Part shown: positions 1-11,252 of the stretch, piece by piece | Layout of the letters: each line of letters starts with the position of its first letter | How positions within the stretch are numbered: position 1 is the first letter of the stretch | Assembly (NCBI GenBank): GCA_023515745.1 | Contig: JALECJ010000257.1 | Location: forward strand, 2,296,687 to 2,360,686 | Reading direction: 5' to 3' | Origin: Amoeboaphelidium protococcarum | Lineage: Eukaryota > Aphelidiomycota > Aphelidea | Length of the DNA: 64,000 nt | Notes under the pieces: generated by a model | Database searches by the model: none | What the model was told of the DNA's origin: nothing | The model's input: the letters and a program-made list of their open reading frames with translations, nothing else | Made by a program: the position numbers and the translations under genes

Positions 1-745
1 CTTGATATTTTTTATAATCAAAAGCCTCTAGAGTAGTTTTATTGGCAATCACGTAATATAAATGCATAGCAAAGAACAGCGTCAATGCAGCACCAAATAT
101 GCATCCAATAATTGTGAGGAACAGAGTTTGAATATCTAACACGCCCTTAATATTCATAACAATGGGGAGAGTGGTAAGGCCGGTATATAGACTGAACACA
201 ACAACATAAAACAAGAACAGCACAAAGTACTTCTAGGTATAGTGTCCAACACAATTATTAATCCATGGACAAAAGTGATCAAACTTGAGTACACACCTCT
301 AAGACATTGAGTCATGATGACATCTATCTGGTTTCCAAACGTGACACTTTTTACAATGCCGCCGTTGTCCATTTGATTTAACAGTGGCTGTTATAAGAGC
401 ATCCTCACTATCATTGTTATGATTATTAGTAGTGCCATTCATTAAACTAGAATCCAACGCTGCGCCTTGATTGTGGAAGAGATGCTACAGATCAGAAGAT
501 TATAATCTGAGACGTTCATAGTGGAGAGGAGAGCCGGGATCAGTCATAACCACACGGTAATATGTCCACATCAGTAATAAAAATAGAATCTAGAAAATCA
601 GTAAAATCAGCCAGCCTGCCTACTATTGAGTCCACCAATGCGACCATAAATTCACAGTGTAAGCTTGCCATGCCCAAATAAGAAGCGACACAACAAAGGC
701 AACAGGTAGCCATCCAATGACATTTTTTATTAGCTTTAAATTCAT
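1..745 (-). CDS. DHHC-type palmitoyltransferase (C-terminus beyond window)
   Basis: Integral membrane protein S-acyltransferase, expected to move palmitate onto cysteines of membrane proteins at Golgi, vacuole or plasma membrane. The frame opens at the ATG at 745 and runs off the left edge after about 248 codons. Two hydrophobic segments sit near residues 5-25 and 40-62, followed by the TDPG motif typical of the family. The zinc and catalytic domain follows at about residues 130-175, with CKKC, then CHHD, then DHFCPWINNCVG near residues 156-167. A TTLE motif (family TTxE) lies after a further membrane segment. Odd points: the core is DHFC rather than DHHC, and two cysteines that normally bind zinc are replaced by Asp and Ser (HHDSMSQRC). 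The family assignment is firm; full activity is uncertain. Confidence 0.88.
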
Positions 746-1003
746 GCCTATGTACAGCTAGCTAGCCTATAAACAAGTAAAATCTACCGAGCCGTCGCCG
801 ATATGTAAAAGGATCGACTGTCTGGGGCAAAACTTGATCAAATACTGTAGTTGAAAAGAGGGGCCTTTCTTTGCCTGTTCCAAAAAGAAATGATCGAAAA
901 ATGTTGCCGTCAGTAACTTTATTATCTTGACTAGATATATAAAAATCTAACGTATTTAAATGAACTTATCTATTAACATTGATTGTATAGCATTCAAAAC
1001 CAT

Positions 1004-1819
1004 TCAACAATTGTTCAAGGCAGCCTTGCGAGCGAGTCGATCGGCCAAATCGTTTCCTTCAAAGCCTTAATGGCCTGGAACGTATTCAAATTACACAGAT
1101 CCCGTCCGTCCAATGATAAGTTAATCTATATCTTTGAACAGATCCAGATTCTTTACTTTGGTCTTGAATCCATTAGCTTTCCATTTAAGCATCCATTCAG
1201 TCACGCCTTTGATGGTGTATTATGAGTCTGTCTTTATCAGTAGATTGGTGTCACTAGGTGCATTTTATAAGCACAGTTTTACAGCCATCAATTCAGCCAT
1301 CTGATTAGTGACATTTGTGCCTAGATGACGCGAAATATTTCTACTATCACCAGGACCGTAATAGATACCAGCACCAGCTCTCGATCCTATGCTACCATTA
1401 TTCAATGAACTACCATCAACGTACACTATGACCGATTGCTCTTGTTACGTTACGCGTCTCATCTCATCGTCTGTCAATTTCAAATGTTTATTGTTTTGCT
1501 CCGACTAGATTTCAGTACTGTTGATTATGCCATCAGGACTGGGATCTCTCAGTCTTTTAACACTCGCTGAGGGGACTGATTATGAAACTATATTCTTGAC
1601 ACTTTATTATACCTTTTCAAATTCATTACCAGCAATTTTATGTGAAGTCAAAGATGCCGCCGCCGTCAAGCTATCCGTTTAACAAAATGCTAATGCATCA
1701 GATTTCGATGTAAACTTTTTATACTTGGCACCGGGGAATCCTTTCACTTGAGCTTCACACTCTGACCATGTCTTGAAGATGCCTGTTCTCCTGCCCACTC
1801 TGACGGCATAAAAGGGCAT
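1004..1819 (-). CDS. RNASEH1: Ribonuclease H1
   Basis: Endonuclease that cuts the RNA strand of RNA:DNA hybrids, important for R-loop removal and replication. It is a single exon of 271 residues, close to the usual 280 or so. The N-terminus ([13 protein letters not shown], residues 3-15, followed by [19 protein letters not shown]) is the hybrid-binding domain. The catalytic domain has all four acidic residues in context: YVDGS, AELMAVK, TDSQY and GNDLAD. The start at 1819 is the first ATG directly before the hybrid-binding domain. Several conserved-looking positions use TAA or TAG for Gln. It is divergent with the small basic-protein gene at 1988, about 170 bp away. Confidence 0.93.
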
Positions 1820-1987
1820 TAATCGCCGAATGATTTGAATATTAATTTTCAAGATATTTCAAAGCTTTATAACGTGTAGGATTCGTCACTAACGCCAGAC
1901 TGTTTAAATAAGGCGATTGAGGATTGGCGATTTCCTTTTGACGAAAAGTGAGAGAAAGTGCACAACGGTAATTTACACCATATAATC

Positions 1988-2398
1988 ATGACTGGTAAAT
2001 AGAATAAAAGACTTCTTGCGCCTAGAAGCACTTATCAGTACAAAAGTAAGTGTTTGTGATGCTAATATATACTTATATAGCGCGAAATACAATGGGAGTT
2101 TGTAGAGGCCAAGGATAAGGCTGAGTTGGTGCAGAGGATGAAGTTGAAGCGCGCTTACCATAAGCTATTAAAAAAAGAAGGTCTGGCGGAGGATAGACTT
2201 GATAAGATGAATACAGAGCAGAAGACGGATGGTGAAGATAATAAACCCCTAAAGTTGTCACAGGTGTCCGATCATCAGTCCAGAAAGGCGTCTACTGTAT
2301 TGAACGCGGGATCATCAGTACAATCTAGCATTAAAAAGTCGTAATCTCCCTCTCTTGAGGCGATTAGAAAGGTGAGAAATCTGAATAATAAACGATGA
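1988..2398 (+). CDS. Small basic coiled-coil protein, Fyv7/TAP26 (CCDC59)-like, one intron
   Basis: Predicted 116-residue, Lys/Arg-rich protein. Exon 1 is 1988-2045 and exon 2 is 2106-2398. The proposed intron 2046-2105 starts GTAAGT and ends TTTGTAG, matching the TGTAG acceptor seen in the confident introns here, and it keeps the frame. The segment VQRMKLKRAYHKLLKKEG resembles the rRNA-processing Fyv7/TAP26 family, whose members are short, basic and nucleolar; that identification is tentative. An alternative acceptor at 2081 would need an upstream exon without an ATG. The Ser/Gln-rich tail runs to the TGA at 2396. Confidence 0.6.
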
Positions 2399-2950
2399 AT
2401 GTAAATTCCTTCTATTTTGATTTGAGCTCCAATTATGTTGTTATTTCTCCTGCTCGCAATGTGGGAGATGGTGTGATTTTACATTGGAAACTCTCAATAG
2501 AAATTAACGCGTTTTGTGTTCCTTGATTAATTGAGTAACAACTCCGAGGTATACAATGGTAATTGAATGATATATGGATGCTTATCTACTCAGTGCAGTG
2601 CGATAACACCTATTAACCTGTCTGCATGGTTGTGCATTTGCAAGAATTTCTCTGGTAGTATCATGTAATGATGTAACCCAATTCGAAGGGTGTTGATTGG
2701 CTTCTGCAATGTTGCAATACGAATCAGATTCTACAAAGTTTGTCTTACATCAGATACTTCCCTCTGATTGTTCAATGGAAACACAAACGTCGCACATTGG
2801 ACGGTCACACGCACCTGGTGACCAGATTTTTGCTATTCTATTGGCTGGGAATTTGCTCGTATCACTATAAAAGCGGGAGCAGTGATATCTACTTCTTTAT
2901 CCCGGTAACAAACTATTGAGATCTATTGAATAATCTGCTAAATCTAAACA
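2399..2950 (+). promoter_or_regulatory. Intergenic region with TATA box upstream of the secreted repeat protein
   Basis: This 552-bp stretch holds no open frame that looks coding. A TATA box (TATAAAAG, 2866-2873) lies 78 bp before the ATG at 2951. An inverted CCAAT motif (ATTGG at about 2840-2844) lies a little further upstream. The rest looks like plain AT-rich spacer. Confidence 0.55.
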
Positions 2951-4621
2951 ATGAAATTTACTATTCTACTATTAATATCCGCGTCTGTTGTGTTGTCTGT
3001 CCCTTTGCACGATCCTTACGGACATCAATAGTCCCTATTCAAGCGTCAATCTTCTGGTGACGGTCCTCCTGATTTATCTGCTCTCGAAGGGTTTCAAATG
3101 CAGCCTAACTACTACGATTCCGATGGCTTGATTAAAACTGAAGAGGATCTGGTGAATGAGGGTGTATCTCCTCAAAATGCAAAGTTGTTGCAAGAGTATA
3201 ATAAGCAAAATCTACGTAGTACTATGCAAAGTCGTTTCTTGACTGATGATGGCTAAGTGATGTCAGAGGCAGGGAGAAAGCGCGTTGCTGAGGCACTGAA
3301 TATGTCACCCCAAGAAGTTGCTGAACAAGAGACCTATGCACGTGGAAGAGCACCTTCTCCTGACTTCCCTCCCAACAGTGTGACTAATAATATACGAGCT
3401 TCCATTTACCATGGAGGGCGAATGTTGAACGCGTTTGAGGTTGATGATTAGGGGAATCCTATTCGTCTCAGAGATGATTCTGCTTTGCAACAGTAAGGCT
3501 GGACTGATGAAGAAATTTAAGATCTAAAGCAGACCGGTTAATATCTTGATCAAGAGCTGCAGGAGAGAGCCAACTCACCAAGTGCTCCTTAATCTGGGTA
3601 ATCTGAAGGTGCTGCTGCTGCTGGCGCTCCTCCTAAAGAAGAATTGCCTGCCCCAGCTGCTGGTGATGGAGCTCCTACACCATCTGATCAAGTTGGTGCT
3701 GGCAACCCTTAAGATGGCGTCACTCCTTCTGGTGTTGATAGTGATAATGCCGAAGGAAATAAGGTCTAAGCTGGAGATTCTTCTTAACGTAAGCCTACAA
3801 CTTCGGATCATATCAAAGATGCGAGTCTGCACGGCAAACCTCTGATTGACGCATTTGAGGTCGATGCGCAAGGAAATCCTACTGGTCTTAAAGACACGGC
3901 TGCTCTGGAAGCTGACGGTTGGACTAGTGATGAGATTGAGTAATGGATTTAGCCAAGAGCTGAGCAATTAAATTAGGAATTAAATTAAAGAACCAGTCCT
4001 TAAACTAATTAGCAACCTGGTGCTCCCGTGGCCTCTGAATCTACTTCTACTCCGGAGCCATCTTCTGGATAGGAAGCTCAAGCTAAGAATTCAAATGCTG
4101 AAGATACTTTGCCTCCAAATCTGTAACAACAGGCTGTCCCTTCTGCTCCTTCCCCTGATGCCAATGGTGCAAAAGTTAAGTCTGATTTACCAGGTACTGC
4201 CCCAGCGCCAGTGCCTGTAGTAGCTCCTAATGCTAGTCCTCCGGCCGAAACTGCTGCTGTTGCACCCAAAGTGAATTCGTAGTAGGACACTGCCGGCGAT
4301 CAAAAACCTGAGACTGGGCCTAGTGCTGGCGCTTAATAAGAAAACGTTGGCAACAATGTTATTAAAAAGCCGACCAATTTCCAGTAGCCTGGCCAGAAAG
4401 CTGAAGTCAAAGCTCCCGTCTAGGCTCCTATCAAGACTCCTACTCCAGCACCTATCAAGGCTCCTACTCCAGCACCTATCAAGGCTCCTGCTCCAGCAAA
4501 AGTTCCCGTAAAGGCTCCTACTCCCGTCAAGGCTTCGGCCCCTGCGAAAGCTCCAGCTGTGCCTCAAAAACCGGCAAAGGCTGCACCTGCTGCTTCCAAA
4601 GCAAAAACTGGTAATAAGTGA
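2951..4621 (+). CDS. Secreted low-complexity protein with two internal repeats
   Basis: Predicted 556-residue secretory protein of unknown function, one exon. Residues 1-17 form a clear signal peptide. A dibasic KR at 31-32 is followed by Q, as expected for a Kex2/furin-type propeptide cut. Two related blocks, starting NAFEVDDQGNP (about 159-190) and DAFEVDAQGNP (about 299-330), each end in a GWT(D/S)(D/E)EI motif. The C-terminal 80 residues are a Pro/Ala/Lys tandem repeat (PAPIKAPT units) with high charge. The protein looks like an extracellular or wall-associated protein; no family was recognised. A TATA box lies 78 bp upstream. Confidence 0.82.
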
Positions 4622-4956
4622 GTAAGATAAGGAAATTAATTTTGAAATCATTGAATGAAATAAATGAAATGCAATACTAAAATATATACATCATCAATTA
4701 TTTCAAGTGCTATAGCTTCATTCAAAATGAGGGCCTGACCAATCAGAAAATAGACAGCCCCGTTACTGATTGGCGCGTTTGAGCTCCTTTAAATGTGATC
4801 AGATCAGTAATTTATTAGTTGGTGTTCACACTTTTCGCTTACTTTCTATCAGCATTAGCAATTTTGCATTAAGATATTCTTTTATCTATTTGATATTGCG
4901 TTGGACATTGAGCAATATCTTTTATCTAATCATTACATTATCAAAGTATAAACACT

Positions 4957-6828
4957 ATGGCTCAAGATTGTAACAAGGTATCAAACACGCTTTATTCATA
5001 ATCCAAGAGCGTGTTTAATCGACTCAGCAGGAATTACTTGTCGACAAGAGAGTAAACGCGTGCGTAAGCGCTGTTGAAACTCGGAGAGAGATTTCTGTTT
5101 GGCAAAGACAATGAGGCAAGAGATGAAACAAAGGCTGTGAATTTCTTCGCGCAAGCTGTCACACGGTAGCTTCCTGAGGCTTTTGGTGTACTAGGCTTCT
5201 GCTATGAATTTGGAATTGGTATCCAGATGGATTTCAAGGGCGCTGAAAAGCTTTACATTGATGGATCAATGTTGGGTGATGGCTTGTGTTGTGCGCGTTT
5301 AGCATTTTTAAGAAAATACGGTCGCCCGGGTGTGAAGATCAACCGCGTTGAAGCTGAAGAGTGGCAGCAGCGTGCTAATGCAATTGGATCAAAATCTGTC
5401 GAGTGGCTCATTAACGCCGCCGAGCAGTAGTCTGACGCTTCTGCACAGTATGCACTGGGAGTGTGCTACCACGATGGTGTTGGCGTTGACAAGGATGATC
5501 GTAAAGCTGTTTACTGGTACAAGCTGTCTGCTGCTCAAGGTCATCCTCGTGGACAAGGCATCCTGGGTTACTGTTATGGAGAAGGCTTCGGCGTCGAGAA
5601 GGATGAGCAAGAGGCAATGCGTTATTATCTACTAGCTGCCCAGTAGGGAGAATCTGTGGCCATTTACAATGTAGGTTATTGTTATGAAGATGGCATTGGT
5701 GTCGAGAAAAATGAGACTGAGGCTGTAAAGTGGTACAGACTTAGTGCTGAGTAGGGGAATGCATTTGCTCAAAATTCACTTGGCTATTGTTATGAGGATG
5801 GTATTGGTGTTGAGCCAGATCCTTTAATGGCAGTCACCTGGTACACACGATCAGCGGAACAAGGATACCCATGGGCTGAGTGCAATCTAGGCTACTGCTA
5901 CCAAAACGGAATCGGTGTTGAGAGAAATGAGGCTATCGGTGCGCAATGGTATCTGAAGGCTGCACAATAAGGGCATTCTCGTGCGCAACACAACTTGGGT
6001 TACTGCTATCAGAATGGTATTGGTGTCCCTTAGAATTATTATGAGGCTGTGCATTGGTATACAAAGTCGGCTGAGCATGGCAACGCGTTCGCTTACCATA
6101 GTTTGGGATACTGTTACCAAAACGGCATTGGTGTACTTGTGGATCATCAGAAAGCTGTCGAGTTTTATACAAAGTCGGCCGAGCAGAGTCATGCCCCTGC
6201 TCAACTCAGTCTGGGTTACTGTTACAGAAATGGGATTGGTGTTGAGAAAAATCCAGCTGAGGCTGCCAGATGGTTTAGTCTGAGCGCAGAACAAGGCAAT
6301 GCACTTGCCCAGAACTCTCTCGGCTACTGTTATGAAGATGGAATCGGAGTTCCTAAAGATTACAAACTGGCTGCCAAGTGGTATCTACTATCTGCATAGT
6401 AGAATAATCCATGGGCTCAATGTAATCTCGGCTTTTGCTATTCCGAGGGACTAGGTGTGGAGAGAAGCGATGAAGTTGCATTCCATTGGTATCATAAGGC
6501 TGCGTGTTAGGAGCATGCGAGGGCGTAAAACAAACTAGGCCAGTGCTATCTGAACGGAGTCGGATGCAACTCTGATCCACAACAGGCCGTGTATTGGTTC
6601 AGGAAAGCAGCAGAGCAGAATCACACAGCGGCACAATTTTAATTAGGAAATTGCTATGAAAAAGGTTTGGGTGTTGATAAGAATCTTCACGAAGCTCTGC
6701 GATGGTATGAAGCAGCAGCAGCTAGTGGCGACACAAGCGCTAATGAAAGACTTACGCGTCTGCTTACCGATGGCTGTCTGAACACGTATAATCTAAGTAG
6801 ATTTGGTCACGCAGCAACTTGTGCTTGA
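4957..6828 (+). CDS. Sel1-like repeat protein
   Basis: Protein of 623 residues built from roughly a dozen 36-residue Sel1-like (TPR-related) repeats from about residue 170 to the end. The repeat core is LGYCYxxGIGVxxxxxxAxxWYxxSAEQG. Such solenoids act as adaptors, for example fungal Skt5/chitin synthase activators or Hrd3/Sel1 in ER quality control; no membrane segment or signal peptide is visible, so the partner is unknown. The frame is open from the ATG at 4957 with no intron needed. The repeats give the best internal proof of the code: the Gln of SAEQG or AAQQG is written TAG, TAA, CAA or CAG in different copies. Confidence 0.9.
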
Positions 6829-7081
6829 ACTTTGAAACTAAATATATTCATTTTTAGCAGATATTTTATTAACATGTGTCTTTTTAAGTGTCGCGATTGC
6901 TATAGCTTCTTGCAATGTTTCATTATTACCGCAAATTCTAAGCGCGGCGACAAAGGGGCTTTGTGCTCGCCAAGTTCAAGGAGACGACTGAAAGTGACGC
7001 AACCCGATCATCACTTCAACGACATCACGAATTACACACCCTTACTACACACATCACTGCACTGCATTGTACATTTATATA

Positions 7082-8647
7082 ATGGATTAAAATCTAGAGA
7101 AACTATTATTCAATACTTTATCTGCAGTATCATCAGATGAATGCTGTCCTTCGGCCAAGAAATATTTAAATGGCGCTGTTAGCGGGGAGGCTGAGTAGAA
7201 ATTGCTCAAGACGATGCGCAGAGAGATCAAGCAATGGAAGAAGCAGAATACTGACAAGATATAATATCTGCAAGACGAGCTGGTGAAAGCTGAAAAATAT
7301 ATCAAGATAAAATAAAAGGAGATGCGTGTTGGTCCAACTGCAGGTAGTGTCTTCAACGACGCTGTGTCGGCCCAAGCTGCCAAAAGTGGCGATTCTGTAG
7401 GAATAATTAACGCTCAACGGCCGACGGCGGTTTCTGCGGTTGGAAGTTAAGACGTGGTGAAAGATAAGAGCGACTCGAAGGTGAAACGTAAGCGATCTAC
7501 TGCGGCCACTGCAGCTGATCACAAGAATGATTAAGGTGATGATGATGATACTGATACTCTGAAGCGATAGAGACGATAGTCCACTTTTTTGGATGAGAGT
7601 TCGCGTGCGGAAACACAGGAGCCGGATCAAGTCGCCGGACAGGCTGTTGCGAACTCCGATCAGCCACCGCCAAAGTTAAAGCCGTCTCAGCAGACTCCAT
7701 CTAATACCTTTTGGAATTATGTCGAGCAATTTTTTAAATAAATCTCAGAACAAGATGTGTAAAACTTGTATTTGGCGAGTTAAGATGATGTCAGTGCTTT
7801 CCTGATACCTCCGCTCGGAAGGCATTTTCGAGAAGTGTGGGCTGATGGTGACAATGCTATGCTCCCATCTCAAGAACATGTACAGTCTGGGCTCGGTAGT
7901 TTGACTGAGCGATTGCTATCTGCATTGGTAGAGGAAAATATTGTAGCTCCTGAGTTGGAACCAGAATCGAGTGAGGGCGCTGAACTTGTCACTGATTAAG
8001 ATGGATTGCATCAGAAGTAAATTGGAAGTTTACAGAATGATGCCGACTTCAACTATGATGTAGAGGAGCGCATCAGAAGAGAGTTATAACATTTAGGACT
8101 TCTTGATTTGAACTCTGACGCGAACAATGGCCCTCGTTTGAGTAATGACGAAGATGATGAAATATGCCTGGAGCTGCGTAGATTATAGCAAGATTTACGC
8201 CAGGTGCATCAGCTAAATTAGAATAGACGGCGTATTCTAGAGCAAGTCGCCCAGGATAGAATGGCCTATCAAGAGTACTTGTAAGTGGTAGAGGATTTGA
8301 ACAAGTAGATTGAATCTCATTACTCGAAACTGTATAAAAATGGCGTGCGTAATAAGAGAAAGCGCCCCATTGATGGTCTCGTACTGGAGAACTTGCACGA
8401 TCTGCTGGATAAGAGACGTTCGCTCACTCAAGAGCTTGCCCCGATATTTCCGCATAGTCAATTTAAAATATCTTGCGATTCCCTCTTTCATGACGATGCG
8501 TCACTTCTGAAGAACATTATTGTATAACCATCTAAAGACATCATAATGACGAGGTCTGATTAAATGCGTAAAAAGTAAACTGGCTCAGCGTCCATCATGG
8601 AATTGGACAATGTCGGCTTTAAATCTGTTATATCTAGTAATCAATGA
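7082..8647 (+). CDS. TADA3: Ada3/Ngg1-like SAGA histone acetyltransferase subunit
   Basis: Adaptor subunit that links Ada2 and Gcn5 in SAGA/ADA histone acetyltransferase complexes, acting in the nucleus. The protein has 521 residues. The N-terminus has a coiled-coil, followed by an acidic and basic linker. The conserved Ada3 C-terminal region starts near residue 357 with DDEICLELRRLQQDL, and continues through YQEYLQVVEDLNKQIESHY, a basic KRKRP element and a helix ending ELAPIF, the order seen in Ada3 proteins. Single exon. Its TGA is only 72 bp from the convergent TM9 gene. Confidence 0.8.
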
Positions 8648-8719
8648 ATGTTGAGTCTATTTTGTTCAATGTATATTTAAAGTTTATAAGGATATAATTT
8701 TCTTGTTCTAACAATCATA

Positions 8720-10588
8720 TCAGTCAATCTTGACAGTGGCGTAAATGCGACGTACAAATGCAGAAGCAGCAGAGTATCCAATAGATCCACACATTAAAAA
8801 AACGCCGAGACACAGAATTGAGGTATAACCAAAGTAGAATGCAGTCTAGAACAGGCCATACATTTTAGTCATTGCAAAGAAGTAATATATCGAGTACATG
8901 AAAATGTAAAGCGAAACTGATCCTCCAGTAAGGAAAGATACCCACTGCCACCGCCAGTCCTCACTATTCAATAGATAATAAGTAACCACGATCGATACAC
9001 AGGCAGTCACTATCCATAGATTCGCTATTACCAGAAGAAGGAATCCAAACACGTAATACACCTTGTAAGTCCAGAATGAGGTGAACACAAAGTACACTTC
9101 GATGAAGATAGATCCAAAGGGAAGAATACCGCCAACAAATATCAAGAAACCTGGTTCATTGTACCATTATCGCTCAGGCACAGGCCGAGGTATGGGATTA
9201 ACTCTGGTTGGAAATGAAAACTTCCTAGTCCAGTTCTTGCCAACGATAGTGCCCAGTAAAGTCAATGGAAACACCATGAACGCCCATATACAAAATATGG
9301 CAACCATCGTTCCTGCAGGTATAGCCTTTGTACTTTTGTAGTAAATCGCTAAGAAGTTCACTACAATAGTGATGACACATACGGCACCAGACCATAAAGA
9401 CGCACTTAACATCAGCGTTCTGATCCAACGTCGTCCACCATATCCCACAAAGAACTGTGCCGAATAGTATCCACTAATGAACGAAGTGGCGGCAAAAATG
9501 AAAATGCACCCAGTAAGAATTGAGGCTCTCTCTGTATACATATTGCCCACAAGCGCCAGAATACTAATGAGAACACACATCACGTTCAACTAGTAGCCGG
9601 TACCTATAGACGCACTAAGAAGAGACAGCTTCTCTGGTCGCCTAAACACGTCGCCATGAACCAATTTCCATCCATAATCTTCACTGAAATCCATCAGCTC
9701 TTCATCTCCAAATCTACCACTATATGATTAGCCAACCGCGTTACTATAGTTATTATTATTACTGTTACTACTGGAATACGGCGGAGATACATTATTAGAA
9801 CTATTCCTACCATCAGATCCACCACTTAGCCTATCATAACGAGCATAATCCATACGCAGGGCTCTCATCAGAATAACCACCACGAAAGCAATCAAGAACA
9901 GAACCATTATGAAAGAGTTGGCAATAGCAAACCAGTGAATCTGATGCTCAAAGAACTCTGTATCCAGATAAAAGTCAAATCGATCTTTAAATTCTACTGA
10001 TGTTTCTGTCCACACAGCTGAATACGTGAAATTCAACTTGATACTATCCAGCTCTTATCCTAAAAGAACAGGATTAGCCATCTGCAGGGACACGCCAATA
10101 ATCCTGTCTTCGTTGTAATGGAACTCAAATGATTAATGCGTGTACAAGTAGAGACCATCATCTCCCACATCGCTTTCACCCACATAACCACCGACGTACA
10201 GGTCATCGATAAAGTACTGAAAGAAGTAGTTATTACTGATTGCGTATTAGAACAGAGTGATCTGACGCGAATTGAGCTCATAATCTTCACAAATGGGCCG
10301 CTTCTCCGCGTTGCGTCTAAATCCAATCTCCATGCCAGTACTCACCAGTTCCATGCCCAGCAATGCCTCACCTAGAGTCTCATGATGATGCTGAGGCTCC
10401 TTCTCTCCTTAACAGTACGGAAGTTGAAAGTATTCGTACGTTTCCTATCGATTATCATACGGTCCAACAGTGTTCGCCCATACAACCACCTCTTCCCCAT
10501 CCTCATAGACATGATCATGTTCATTAGACATCGCGAAATGTATTAATCCGCTTAAGAATAATATTGAAAGGTGCATCATTAAAATCAT
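8720..10588 (-). CDS. TM9 superfamily (EMP70) endomembrane protein
   Basis: Nonaspanin of 622 residues, expected in Golgi/endosomes with a role in sorting membrane proteins and adhesion. The layout is that of the family: short hydrophobic signal (residues 1-20), lumenal domain to about 210, a first membrane helix near 215-240, a cytosolic Asn/Ser-rich loop (about 250-285), then eight hydrophobic segments. Family motifs include [22 protein letters not shown] and a C-terminal block ending [10 protein letters not shown]. The C-terminal KID takes the place of the usual KxD/E retrieval tail. Single exon; the start is the first of three clustered ATGs. Confidence 0.92.
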
Positions 10589-11252
10589 TATAGCGCCAAA
10601 TCAATTCAACTGCCTAATCTTTAATTATATATCCCGTTTAATAAAAAGAACTTTAACAGATTTGCTGAGACTAAAGAGACTAAAGAGAAACGCGCGTCTG
10701 TCTCCGTAGAAAGTGAATCTACACAATCGGATAGTCTTCTACTCGTGTGTGTATGGCTGTAAAAGTTTATTACAGTATCAAAGGACTAACCATTCGTGCT
10801 TATACTCTTAGAAGTTGTTAGTATTACCGTGAAAGTAATATTTACAGAAACCAGTCAACAAAATCATGCGAAAACTTATCACTTTAGTGTCAAAACTGCA
10901 ACAACACGTTTTAGCTTTTAAATAAAAGATTTACTAATCTTTCGAGAGTATTTATTGACAAATCACAGTATACAGTATACAATAACTTCTCTTTGAGATA
11001 GTGGTGGTGAGGACTAACAAGAGCGCCACTTCTGTTTCATAATATCTGGTCGCGATTTCTCTTTCTGTTCAGCCAGACGGACAGATTTCGTTTCGTTTCA
11101 ACTTTTCAAAGACGCGCGTTCACCTCTCAATAGATAGTTGCTACCGGATAACTCTACATTTAGAACGATAGTCTCCTCAGGGATAGCATTAAGTGGCATC
11201 ACATAATAAACTTCTGTATATATATTATAACTAGTACTTAAAAGTCTGAGAA
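10589..11252 (+). promoter_or_regulatory. Divergent promoter region between TM9 and primase with MCB-like motifs
   Basis: This 664-bp spacer separates divergent genes and has no convincing ORF. It contains ACGCGCGTC (10690-10698) and GACGCGCGT (11111-11119), which resemble the ACGCGT (MluI cell-cycle box) core bound by MBF upstream of fungal DNA-synthesis genes. Their place before a primase gene fits such control, but this is inference. AT-rich stretches near 10620-10650 and 11215-11245 could be core promoters. Confidence 0.45.

Noticed and set aside
4976-5026. Possible intron near the start of the Sel1-repeat gene (GTATCA...CTCAG)
   Set aside because: No TGTAG end and the frame is open straight through from the ATG.
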